The notes: generated by a model not told the origin, from the sequence alone. Positions 1-6,018 are shown, counted from the stretch's first letter. The stretch: 9,327 nt of DNA from Minisyncoccota bacterium (GCA_016763615.1 JAESTJ010000020.1:1-9327); one strand, 5' to 3'. Numbers and translations: made by a program.

Positions 1-10
1 CATCAAAAAA

Positions 11-208
11 ATGATGAAAGCACAACTAAAGAATCTCCCGAAAGACCAAGCAGAAATGATTGGAGCGATGATAGAAAAAAATCCCGACCTCTTTATGAAG
101 ATTGCAAAAGAGGCCCAGCAATTAGTAAAAGGAGGGAAAGACCAAGCTGTTGCTATGATGGAGGTCAGTAAAAAGTACCGGAAAGAACTTGAGCAATTGG
201 CACGATAA
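11..208 (+). CDS. Small helical hypothetical protein, possibly 5'-partial
   Basis: I do not recognise this 65-residue product. It is rich in Lys, Glu, Gln, Ala and Met, has no membrane segment and no cysteine, and reads as two or three amphipathic helices. One runs about residues 15-40 (AEMIGAMIEKNPDLFMKIAK) and another about 43-63, ending in a charged tail. The start is uncertain: two ATG codons sit in tandem at 11 and 14, but the frame stays open to the left edge (Ile-Lys-Lys before the ATG), so the gene may begin outside the window. No Shine-Dalgarno is visible in the ten bases available. It ends in TAA, and a TTGACA promoter box begins two bases after the stop. Protein-like composition supports a real gene; the function is unknown. 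Confidence 0.6.
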   Translation: MMKAQLKNLPKDQAEMIGAMIEKNPDLFMKIAKEAQQLVKGGKDQAVAMMEVSKKYRKELEQLAR

Positions 209-209
209 T

Positions 210-237
210 TTGACACACTTGTGATTCATTGTATACC
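210..237 (+). promoter_or_regulatory. Sigma-70-type promoter candidate for the structured RNA
   Basis: A perfect TTGACA (210-215) is followed after 16 bases by TATACC (232-237), which has four of six -10 consensus bases. A transcript would begin near 244. There is no protein start nearby, but the stem-loop cluster at 283-470 lies directly downstream. Assignment is by motif and spacing only. Confidence 0.5.
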
Positions 238-248
238 CGTAAACGCCG

Positions 249-276
249 TTGACTTTAATTCGCATTCTGATAATCT
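249..276 (+). promoter_or_regulatory. Second promoter candidate for the structured RNA
   Basis: TTGACT (249-254) and TAATCT (271-276) are spaced by 16 bases. TGA stands immediately before the -10, making an extended -10 (TG at 268-269). Initiation would fall near 281-284, exactly at the base of the first stem-loop (283-310), so this promoter would give an RNA that starts with structure. The -10 hexamer itself is weak, so extension and position carry the argument. Confidence 0.4.
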
Positions 277-438
277 ATTCGAAGTGGTAGTCAGCTTGCT
301 GATTGCCGCTATGGTGACTTTTTCAAGTCTTTGACTCGAAATGGCCACCATGGAGTTCGACTCTCCGGAGTTGGATTCCATGGTGTCCGTTTCGGAACTT
401 TAAGTCTTCACGGATTTTTAGGGAAGAAATGAACACCA

Positions 439-470
439 ATGAAAAATGCCAGCTTGCTGGTATTTTTCAT
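439..470 (+). terminator. Terminator-like hairpin ending the structured RNA
   Basis: The arms ATGAAAAATGCCAG and CTGGTATTTTTCAT pair around a CTTG loop. The A-rich 5' arm and T-rich 3' arm are typical of a bidirectional intrinsic terminator, although the T-run lies inside the stem and not beyond it. An outer 8-bp pairing, AATGAACA (428-435) with TGTTCATT (491-498), encloses this hairpin. Confidence 0.5.
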
Positions 471-627
471 GCCCGGATTCTGAGTTTATATGTTCATTAT
501 TTTGTCCACCGTATTTCAGTGGCTTTGTATTTACAAAAATTATTCACCGCCACACAACGCTTTTTTACTTGCACAAGTGCGGTAATGCGTTATAAATACA
601 ATCAGTAGAAACTGGAAAGGAAAGATT
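471..627. other. Intergenic gap upstream of the small membrane protein gene
   Basis: No gene is seen here. The gap holds a nested weak stem, GTGGC (519-523) with GCCAC (549-553), enclosing TTTGTA-TT-TACAAA (524-537), and then the promoter and ribosome-binding site of the gene at 628. A short palindrome GCAC-AA-GTGC (571-580) overlaps the -35 box and could be an operator half-site pair, but four-base arms are too short to claim this. Confidence 0.4.
569..596 (+). promoter_or_regulatory. Promoter of the small membrane protein gene
   Basis: TTGCAC (569-574), 16 bases, then TATAAA (591-596). Both hexamers are close to the sigma-70 consensus. Initiation near 603 would leave a leader of about 25 bases carrying the Shine-Dalgarno GGAAAGG (614-620). 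Confidence 0.5.
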
Positions 628-972
628 ATGTTGGTTTTCTTGTTAGTTGTATGTATCGTGTTGCTGTCTGGAATACTATTCTCGGTACCTGTAACGTACG
701 GTATTGCTCGTGAATTTTGGAAAAACCAAAAGAAAAACATTCCATACGAGGAACTTTTTGGAAAATTACAGTTGTTGATTATCTGTCTTTTCGGACCGAT
801 ATTTGCTCTTTTAATGTTTCTGGGAGTGAAGCAAAAGGGAATCGGAATTCACTACGCGTGGCCAAACCGTGATGATTGGGAGCGAACAACTTTCTCTGAG
901 TGTTCCACTGTCTTGACTTGCGATTTACCCAAAAATGTACTGAAAGAAGTTGATTCAGTTGTTCAGAATTAA
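628..972 (+). CDS. Small two-TM hypothetical membrane protein
   Basis: I do not recognise this 114-residue product. Hydrophobic helices span about residues 2-22 and 47-66. They are joined by a basic loop (KNQKK near 32-36) expected to be cytoplasmic, which would place both ends outside. The polar tail of about 48 residues contains C92 and C98, and a disulfide is possible if it is extracytoplasmic. The start is supported by GGAAAGG 7 bases before the ATG and by a promoter at 569-596. This is the only gene here with a clear Shine-Dalgarno, unlike its neighbours. A strong terminator follows 15 bases after the stop, so the gene looks monocistronic. Promoter, ribosome-binding site, hydrophobic pattern and terminator together favour a real gene, while homology is unknown. 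Confidence 0.6.
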   Translation: MLVFLLVVCIVLLSGILFSVPVTYGIAREFWKNQKKNIPYEELFGKLQLLIICLFGPIFALLMFLGVKQKGIGIHYAWPNRDDWERTTFSECSTVLTCDLPKNVLKEVDSVVQN

Positions 973-987
973 TTCATTAACGACCTT

Positions 988-1040
988 TGACGGCGAAGAA
1001 TATGTCTTCGCCGTCATATTTATTTTATTTTTATTTGTTT
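988..1040 (+). terminator. Intrinsic terminator after the small membrane protein gene
   Basis: A perfect 12-bp stem, TGACGGCGAAGA (988-999) with TCTTCGCCGTCA (1005-1016), has a 5-base loop and is followed by a long T-rich tract to about 1040. This is the most canonical rho-independent terminator in the window. Confidence 0.9.
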
Positions 1041-1047
1041 TGTATAC

Positions 1048-1053
1048 TATAAT
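1048..1053 (+). promoter_or_regulatory. Perfect -10 box upstream of the duplicated YchF start
   Basis: TATAAT lies 11 bases before the ATG at 1065. The best -35 at 17-base spacing is the weak TTATTT (1025-1030), inside the terminator tail. Initiation near 1060 would leave an almost leaderless message starting with the mini-ORF. Confidence 0.45.
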
Positions 1054-1064
1054 AACTACGTACT

Positions 1065-1163
1065 ATGTCACTTTCAATCGGAATAGTAGGATTACCAAAC
1101 CCCAGTACCACATCCTCGCTCCACTCGGCTGGCTACGGGGCACGCGTCGTCACAAATATATAA
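1065..1163 (+). other. Mini-ORF repeating the YchF N-terminus with recoded codons
   Basis: The 32-codon frame begins MSLSIGIVGLPN, identical to the first 12 residues of YchF, which starts at 1171. It then diverges completely (PSTTSSLHSAGYGARVVTNI) and stops at TAA 1161-1163, seven bases before the ychF ATG. Seven of the 12 shared codons differ and all differences are synonymous: 11 of 36 bases, including a TCA/AGC serine switch. The P-loop lysine and everything after it are missing, so it cannot be an NTPase. It may be the remnant of a replaced ychF copy, or a leader peptide translationally coupled to ychF. No Shine-Dalgarno is visible; a TATAAT box lies 11 bases upstream. The identity is seen directly and the origin is inference. 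Confidence 0.55.
1101..1153. other. GC-rich segment between duplicated start and ychF
   Basis: 36 of 53 bases are G or C, in sharp contrast to the AT-rich DNA on both sides. It begins just after the point where the mini-ORF stops matching YchF and ends just before the ychF -10 box. It has no strong hairpin beyond short CCAG/CTGG and CCCC/GGGG matches and no recognisable gene. It could be a fragment of a dispersed element or a recombination scar. Confidence 0.4.
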
Positions 1164-1164
1164 T
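1159..1164 (+). promoter_or_regulatory. Perfect -10 box immediately before ychF
   Basis: TATAAT ends 6 bases before the ychF ATG at 1171, so transcription would begin at or next to the start codon and give a leaderless message. There is no Shine-Dalgarno between 1151 and 1170 and no convincing -35 in the GC-rich segment upstream. Confidence 0.45.
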
Positions 1165-1170
1165 TAAATT

Positions 1171-2271
1171 ATGTCATTAAGCATCGGTATCGTAGGACTT
1201 CCTAATGTGGGTAAAAGCACGCTTTTTAATGCACTTACAAAAAAAGCTGTTCAAGCGGAAAATTTCCCATTTTGTACTATTGATCCGTCTGTTGGAGTTG
1301 TAGCTGTTCCCGACATACGTCTAAAACGCTTGTCTGAAATGTCTGGGTCAGAAAAAACACTTCCCGCAATTGTCGAGTTTGTCGATATAGCTGGTCTCGT
1401 GAAAGGGGCTTCAGAAGGAGAAGGTCTGGGTAATCAATTTTTAGCAAATATTCGTGAAGTTGACGCTATCGCTCAAGTAATACGCGTTTTTGAAGATGAT
1501 GACATTACCCACGTACACGGCGCTGTTAACCCAGTGCACGATATTGATATTATTAATCTCGAACTAGTGCTCGCAGACACACAGACTGTTGCGAAGCGCC
1601 TCGATACAATAAATAAGGACGTTCGCGCTGGAAATAAAGAAGCACTAATCCTAAAAACGGCTCTAGAGAAACTCTCCATAACACTTGAGACTGGAAAACT
1701 CGCTAGTGCAACTCTACTTGATGAAAAGGAATTGGAACAAGTTAAAGGTTTACACTTACTCACCATGAAGCCTTTCATGTACGTACTGAACAAGAAAAGT
1801 GATGGCTTTAATGTGAATGAACAATTGGGTGAACGCGGTGATGCTCTCAAAAGCTTCCTCGAGGATGCTGGAGCGTATTGGGTTGAAGTCGATGCAGGAG
1901 TCGAGGACGAATTGAAAGATATTAGTGGAGACGAGCAAATGGATTTCCGACGTGACCTTGGAGTTCTTGAAAGTGGAGTAGACGAACTTATTAAGACAGG
2001 GTACGCACTACTGAATCTCGTCTCGTACTTCACCACAGGTGAAAAGGAAACGCGTGCTTGGACAGTCAAGAAAGATTCTACTGCACCCGAAGCTGCTGGA
2101 GTAATTCACACTGACTTTCAAACAAAATTTATTCGTGCGGAAACGGTGCAGTGGGACGAACTAGTAACTGAAGGTTCGTGGTCCAAAGCAAAAGCTAACG
2201 GAAAAGTTCGAACAGAAGGAAAGGAATACGTCGTACAAGATGGTGATGTTATGGAGTTTTTACATAGCTAA
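1171..2271 (+). CDS. ychF: Ribosome-binding P-loop NTPase YchF/OLA1
   Basis: The 366-residue length matches the family (about 363). The G domain shows the P-loop GLPNVGKST (9-17), the switch segment NFPFCTIDP (31-39) and the G3 motif DIAGLVKGAS (72-81), plus the YchF-typical HVHG and NPVHDI stretch (114-125). A helical insertion follows, then a C-terminal TGS domain (about 280-366, with AAGVIHTDF and VQDGDV). The family is cytosolic, binds ribosomes, hydrolyses ATP or GTP and is linked to translation and stress control. The G4 position is odd: family members usually have NxxE, whereas here it reads N207-K-K-S210-D. The start is fixed by homology at the N-terminus. There is no Shine-Dalgarno, and TATAAT lies 6 bases upstream. 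A recoded copy of its first 12 codons lies at 1065. It ends with TAA followed by an in-frame TAG. Confidence 0.97.
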   Translation: MSLSIGIVGLPNVGKSTLFNALTKKAVQAENFPFCTIDPSVGVVAVPDIRLKRLSEMSGSEKTLPAIVEFVDIAGLVKGASEGEGLGNQFLANIREVDAIAQVIRVFEDDDITHVHGAVNPVHDIDIINLELVLADTQTVAKRLDTINKDVRAGNKEALILKTALEKLSITLETGKLASATLLDEKELEQVKGLHLLTMKPFMYVLNKKSDGFNVNEQLGERGDALKSFLEDAGAYWVEVDAGVEDELKDISGDEQMDFRRDLGVLESGVDELIKTGYALLNLVSYFTTGEKETRAWTVKKDSTAPEAAGVIHTDFQTKFIRAETVQWDELVTEGSWSKAKANGKVRTEGKEYVVQDGDVMEFLHS

Positions 2272-2289
2272 TAGATTAGTTTATAGCTT

Positions 2290-2367
2290 TATAGCCTTCT
2301 AGCCTTGTGTAAACCGCTAAAACGCTCTGCGTTTTAGCGGTTTACACACCTACTGGCTAGTAGCTAT
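2290..2367. repeat. Long palindromic element between ychF and the DUF5671-like gene
   Basis: The core is a perfect 19-bp inverted repeat, GTGTAAACCGCTAAAACGC (2307-2325) with its complement at 2329-2347, and a 3-base loop TCT. An outer imperfect pair, TATAGCCTTCTAGCC (2290-2304) with GGCTAGTAGCTATA (2354-2367 region), extends it. No T-run follows, so it is not a textbook intrinsic terminator. It may still end ychF transcription, protect its 3' end, or be a mobile palindrome. Confidence 0.75.
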
Positions 2368-2439
2368 ACGTTATTGACTACTATCTCCTTGCAACAAATA
2401 CATCTACTACATACAATGAATTTATTAAAGCTTAATATC

Positions 2440-2445
2440 TATACA
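2440..2445 (+). promoter_or_regulatory. Weak -10-like box before the DUF5671-like gene
   Basis: TATACA ends 8 bases before the ATG at 2454. No Shine-Dalgarno and no good -35 is visible. It is listed because the same box-then-ATG arrangement recurs at other genes in this window. Confidence 0.3.
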
Positions 2446-2453
2446 CTAAAATC

Positions 2454-3425
2454 ATGTCTGAACAATCACATACAAAAGCAAAAGTAACGCCTAAAGATTT
2501 CTTCCTATGGGCTGGGGCAATGGTTGCTCTTTATTTCTCTATCGGAAGCTTTGTAGCTCTCGTATTTGAATACATAGAACGCTTAGTTGGAGCTGGTTCG
2601 TTGATTGGATACGATCCATATTCTGGGGGTATTCGATTTGCCATTGCTAGTTTGGTTGTACTTTTCCCTGTGTACTTAATTCTGACTCGCATACTGAACA
2701 AAGACATCAGGCGACACTCTGCAAAAAAGGAACTTTGGGTTCGTAAGTGGCTTGTATTTCTTACTGTTTTTGGCGCAGCAATCGCTCTTATAATAGACCT
2801 GATAGTTCTCGTAAGCACTTTTCTCAGTGGGGAAGAACTCACCGCTGCATTCTTGCTAAAAATACTGACCATCCTAATAGTATTTGGAGGAGTCTTCTAC
2901 TACTATGTGCAAGATATTCGCGGAATTTGGGAGAAAAAGGAAAAGCTTTCCAAAATGATAGGTCTTGGGGTATCTTTATTATTACTCGCATCGGTAGCTG
3001 GTGGATTCTTTATTATAGGTTCTCCTCAAACGCAGCGCTTATTTCGTTACGATGAACAACGTATAAATGACCTTCGAAACATTCAATCGCAAGTTACCGA
3101 ATTCTATCGCAGCACAGAGCGTCTTCCTGAGGCACTTGAAGCCTTGAAGGACCCTCTTGTCGGTAGCTTTATTAGCGTAGACCCTGAAACTGGGAATTCC
3201 TACGAATATTCAGTAAAAAGTAACCTTGTCTTCGAAATTTGTGCAAACTTCAGCCTACCATTCCCTGAAATTGATATTACTAAAATAGGTAACAACGACT
3301 GGCGTGCTAAAGATTTACAACGAACAGCCGTTGACTGGAGCCACCCTGAAGGCAGAACATGCTTTGAGAGAACTATCGATCCCGAGCGAATCACTCCGTT
3401 TGAAAAGTCGTTTCCTGTTCGATAA
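2454..3425 (+). CDS. DUF5671-like membrane protein with extracytoplasmic C-terminal domain
   Basis: The 323-residue product has five predicted membrane helices at about 15-39, 59-81, 98-121, 131-152 and 166-188. Basic loops at 82-97 (NKDIRRHSAKK) and 153-165 (RGIWEKKEK) fit the positive-inside rule, with the N-terminus in and the C-terminus out. The first four helices resemble the DUF5671 membrane module common in CPR bacteria; I assign this from memory of the family pattern. The tail (190-323) is soluble. The stretch RINDLRNIQSQVTEFYRS, then LPEALEAL, then VDPETGNSYEY, recalls pseudopilin globular heads, but no prepilin leader is present. C263 and C303 are its only cysteines and could form a disulfide. 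The ATG lacks a Shine-Dalgarno. A terminator follows the stop, so it is probably a single-gene unit. Its function is unknown. Confidence 0.85.
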   Translation: MSEQSHTKAKVTPKDFFLWAGAMVALYFSIGSFVALVFEYIERLVGAGSLIGYDPYSGGIRFAIASLVVLFPVYLILTRILNKDIRRHSAKKELWVRKWLVFLTVFGAAIALIIDLIVLVSTFLSGEELTAAFLLKILTILIVFGGVFYYYVQDIRGIWEKKEKLSKMIGLGVSLLLLASVAGGFFIIGSPQTQRLFRYDEQRINDLRNIQSQVTEFYRSTERLPEALEALKDPLVGSFISVDPETGNSYEYSVKSNLVFEICANFSLPFPEIDITKIGNNDWRAKDLQRTAVDWSHPEGRTCFERTIDPERITPFEKSFPVR

Positions 3426-3443
3426 GAAACTACTTTGCTAAGC

Positions 3444-3480
3444 GAAATGGCCAACTATACCGTTGGTCATTTTCCTTTTA
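3444..3480 (+). terminator. Intrinsic terminator after the DUF5671-like gene
   Basis: GAAATGGCCAAC (3444-3455) pairs with GTTGGTCATTTT (3462-3473) through a 12-bp stem with two G-U wobbles and a 6-base loop. The 3' arm runs into a T-rich tract to 3479. The wobbles and T-tract both indicate rightward transcription. Confidence 0.8.
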
Positions 3481-3493
3481 AAGCCCCGTAATA

Positions 3494-3502
3494 TGATACT
3501 AT
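3494..3502 (+). promoter_or_regulatory. Extended -10 element before leuS
   Basis: TGA followed by TACTAT (3497-3502) forms an extended -10 that ends 6 bases before the leuS ATG. The corresponding -35 position (CCTTTT) is poor, as is usual with extended -10 promoters. The predicted start of transcription coincides with the ATG. Confidence 0.45.
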
Positions 3503-3508
3503 AGCGAA

Positions 3509-5986
3509 ATGCAGAGGTATAATCACACTAAAATAGAAAAAAAATGGCAGCAAAAGTGGGAGGAATCCGACGCTAATGCAATAGATAAGGATGCTACCGA
3601 AAAGCCCAAGTTTTACCTACTGGACATGTATCCGTACCCCTCTGGAGATGGGTTACATATGGGGCACACGGAAGCTTACACGGCTAATGATATATTCTCT
3701 CGATATAAAAAGTCTAGGGGTTTCAATGTATTACACCCGACTGGCTTCGACTCGTTTGGACTGCCTGCAGAAAACTACGCTATAAAAACAGGTACACATC
3801 CTAAAGAGACCACTAAGACCAACAGTGAAAATTTCACACGGCAGCTCAAATCTCTCGCGATTGATTATGATTATAAAGAGATGGTGACGACCTCTAATCC
3901 TGATTACTATAAGTGGACACAGTGGTTATTCATACAGTTTTTCAAAAATGGCCTCGTGTACAAAAAAACTGATACCGTCAATTGGTGTGAGTCATGCAAA
4001 ACTGTATTGGCCAATGAACAGGTAGAAAGTGGAGCCTGTGAGCGTTGCGGTTCTGAGGTAGTACAGAAAGCTATTCCCAGTTGGTTCTTTAAAATTACTG
4101 ATTTTGCCGAAGAACTTATTTCGGGGCATGAAAAAATCGACTGGCCAGAACACACTAAGAAAAATCAAATAAATTGGATAGGAAAAAGTGAAGGAGCTGA
4201 GATTAGCTTTAAGCTAATAGCTAATGGCTTGGAGCTTAAAAAAACGGTTGAAGTGTTCACCACACGACCTGACACTCTTTTTGGAGCAACATATATGGTT
4301 CTTGCTCCAGAACACGAACTTGTGGAGAAACTGAAAGATACGATAGAAAACTACAAGGACGTGGAGGTGTACGTAAAAACTACAAACAAAAAGACCGATT
4401 TAGAACGTACGGTAGAAACAAAAGAAAAGACTGGAATTGAGTTAGAAGGAATTAAAGCGATTAACCCAGTGAACAATGAGGAAATCCCAATATTTATTGC
4501 CGACTATGTTCTAGCTCACTACGGAACGGGGGCAATTATGGCAGTGCCGAAACATGACCTAAGAGACAATGTTTTTGCGAAATCGAAAAATCTTGAAATA
4601 AAGGAGGTAATCATTGTGGACGACTCAAATTTAATTAGCTCAAACGTCGGTGAGAGAGGTTCAGTGATAGAGACGGCTAAAAAAAATGTGGAAGCAAGCA
4701 AAGAAATTTTAAGCGATGTTTATTCCGGCGGTGGAATTCTTATAAATTCTGGAGAATTTAACGGGATGAACAACGAAGAAGCAAAGAAAAAAATTACGGA
4801 GTTCGTAGGAGGAAAAATGAAAACTACGTACAAAATTAGAGACTGGTCTATTTCTCGGCAACGATACTGGGGAGCACCTATTCCTATTGTCTACGACCCT
4901 AAAGGAAAAGCTCATGTTGTACCAGATGAGCATCTACCTTGGCTTTTGCCCGAAGACGTAGATTTTATACCTACAGGAGAATCGCCACTTACTGAATCTA
5001 AAGAACTCAAAGAACGCACTGAAAAGATATTTGGAGAAGGATGGACTCCCGAGGTGGATACCATGGACACTTTTGTGTGTTCCTCATGGTATTTCTTACG
5101 CTATCCTGACCCACACAATTCGAATGAATTCTGTAGTAAGAAGAGACTTAAGCATTGGTTACCAGTTGATTTATACATAGGTGGAGCAGAGCATACATAC
5201 TTACACCTAATGTATGCACGCTTTTTCACTAAAGCGATGAAGAAAATAGGCCTTCTAGATTTTGATGAACCATTTTTGAAGCTACGACACCAAGGAATGG
5301 TCTTAGATGAAAATGGAGTAAAAATGAGCAAGTCAAAAGGGAACGTAGTAAGCCCTGACTCTATGGTAGAACGTTTTGGAGCTGATGCAGTACGCATGTA
5401 TATGATGTTTGCTTCTCCATTAGCAGATGAAGTTTTGTGGAATGAAAACGGAATCGTGGGAACACTCCGTTTTTTAGAGCGAATATGGAAACTACAAGAA
5501 AAAATGTCTTCGAAATCAGATGTAGACATTGAAGTCAGTCTCCATAAATTAATTAAAAAAGTAGGGAAAGATATTGAAAATTTGAAATTCAATACAGCAA
5601 TAGCTGCAATGATGTCTTTCTTAAATGAGGCTGATAAAAAAGCGGTTACCAAAGAACAATATTTGATTCTCGTTCGATTGTTAGCTCCGTTTGCACCTCA
5701 TATAACTGAAGAGCTATGGAGTAAGATGGGGGAACAAGATGTTTCGATACACACTCAAGAATGGCCACTATATGAGGAAGCTCTCACCAAGGATACTAAC
5801 GCCATTATCGCAGTACAGATTAACGGAAAGTTACGAGGAAGTATTACTGTATTAATTAATAGTGATGAAGATAGTGTGCTCAAGATTGCTCGCGAAGAGG
5901 GTAATCTAAAAAAATGGTTTGTAAATGAACCCAGCAGAATAATTTATGTACCCAATAAATTGATTAATCTTGTATTTAAGCCTTAG
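3509..5986 (+). CDS. leuS: Leucyl-tRNA synthetase
   Basis: This class Ia synthetase charges tRNA-Leu with leucine in the cytosol. The protein has 825 residues, slightly shorter than the usual 860 or so. The start YNHTKIEKKWQQKWEE is typical. The HIGH motif appears as HMGH (50-53) after YPYPSG. A zinc-type knuckle has C160, C163, C177 and C180. The CP1 editing domain carries FTTRPDTLFG (250-259) and AVPKHDLRD (345-353), so post-transfer proofreading of mischarged tRNA should be intact. The catalytic core resumes with DWSISRQRYWG (445-455) and DTFVCSSWYF (520-529), and KMSKS is at 605-609. The anticodon-binding helices (about 670-760) contain APFAPHITEELW, and the small C-terminal domain has VQINGKLRG (769-777). 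No T-box leader precedes it; the ATG lacks a Shine-Dalgarno and sits 6 bases after an extended -10. I see no hairpin terminator after the TAG stop. Confidence 0.98.
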   Translation: MQRYNHTKIEKKWQQKWEESDANAIDKDATEKPKFYLLDMYPYPSGDGLHMGHTEAYTANDIFSRYKKSRGFNVLHPTGFDSFGLPAENYAIKTGTHPKETTKTNSENFTRQLKSLAIDYDYKEMVTTSNPDYYKWTQWLFIQFFKNGLVYKKTDTVNWCESCKTVLANEQVESGACERCGSEVVQKAIPSWFFKITDFAEELISGHEKIDWPEHTKKNQINWIGKSEGAEISFKLIANGLELKKTVEVFTTRPDTLFGATYMVLAPEHELVEKLKDTIENYKDVEVYVKTTNKKTDLERTVETKEKTGIELEGIKAINPVNNEEIPIFIADYVLAHYGTGAIMAVPKHDLRDNVFAKSKNLEIKEVIIVDDSNLISSNVGERGSVIETAKKNVEASKEILSDVYSGGGILINSGEFNGMNNEEAKKKITEFVGGKMKTTYKIRDWSISRQRYWGAPIPIVYDPKGKAHVVPDEHLPWLLPEDVDFIPTGESPLTESKELKERTEKIFGEGWTPEVDTMDTFVCSSWYFLRYPDPHNSNEFCSKKRLKHWLPVDLYIGGAEHTYLHLMYARFFTKAMKKIGLLDFDEPFLKLRHQGMVLDENGVKMSKSKGNVVSPDSMVERFGADAVRMYMMFASPLADEVLWNENGIVGTLRFLERIWKLQEKMSSKSDVDIEVSLHKLIKKVGKDIENLKFNTAIAAMMSFLNEADKKAVTKEQYLILVRLLAPFAPHITEELWSKMGEQDVSIHTQEWPLYEEALTKDTNAIIAVQINGKLRGSITVLINSDEDSVLKIAREEGNLKKWFVNEPSRIIYVPNKLINLVFKP

Positions 5987-5989
5987 CGC

Positions 5990-6018
5990 TTGACATATAT
6001 TTGATTACGTGGTTTTAT
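5990..6018 (+). promoter_or_regulatory. Upstream promoter candidate for the sigma4-HARE gene
   Basis: A perfect TTGACA (5990-5995) is followed after 17 bases by TTTTAT (6013-6018), preceded by TGG as an extended -10. The -10 hexamer is imperfect. A transcript would carry an untranslated leader of about 88 bases before the ATG at 6113, in which I see no strong fold. Confidence 0.4.

Larger units (their letters stand above)
244..470 (+). ncRNA. Putative structured non-coding RNA, family not recognised
   Basis: No plausible protein is encoded here, yet three strong stem-loops follow one another. (A) 283-310: a 12-bp stem capped by CTTG, with three G-U wobbles. (B) 338-393: 25 of 26 positions pair, four of them as G-U, around the stable loop C-TCCG-G. 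The stem extends outward through 325-328/397-400 and 316-320/402-406. (C) 439-470: a 14-bp stem capped by CTTG and ending in a T-rich arm like a terminator. All eight wobbles counted in A, B and C are G-U on the + strand and would be A-C mismatches on the other, so the RNA is most likely transcribed rightward. Two promoter candidates lie at 210-276. I see no signature of tmRNA, SRP RNA, RNase P RNA or a tRNA. A 6S-like regulator or another small RNA is possible but undecided. The 5' end could be about 244 or about 283. Confidence 0.55.

Noticed and set aside
286..303. REP-type palindrome starting with GTAG
   Set aside because: Only one such unit is in view, the tip is shared with a terminator-like hairpin, and RNA wobble pairing explains the symmetry better. 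It is kept only as a point to check.
351..367. tRNA T-arm-like GGAG-TTCGACT-CTCC
   Set aside because: No acceptor, D or anticodon arm matches around it, and the bases are better used in the 26-position long stem at 338-393.
950..1180. 76-residue + strand ORF overlapping the gene at 628, its terminator and the ychF start
   Set aside because: It reads through a strong terminator, its hydrophobic run is the T-rich tract in translation, and the reading frame of the mini-ORF at 1065 is different and carries the YchF-identical residues.
1473..2069. 198-residue minus-strand ORF
   Set aside because: It is antisense to ychF, is serine-rich and low in complexity, and has no domain, so it is a shadow of the coding frame.
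5101..5652. 183-residue minus-strand ORF
   Set aside because: It is antisense to the well-conserved leuS core and has composition typical of a reverse-frame shadow.
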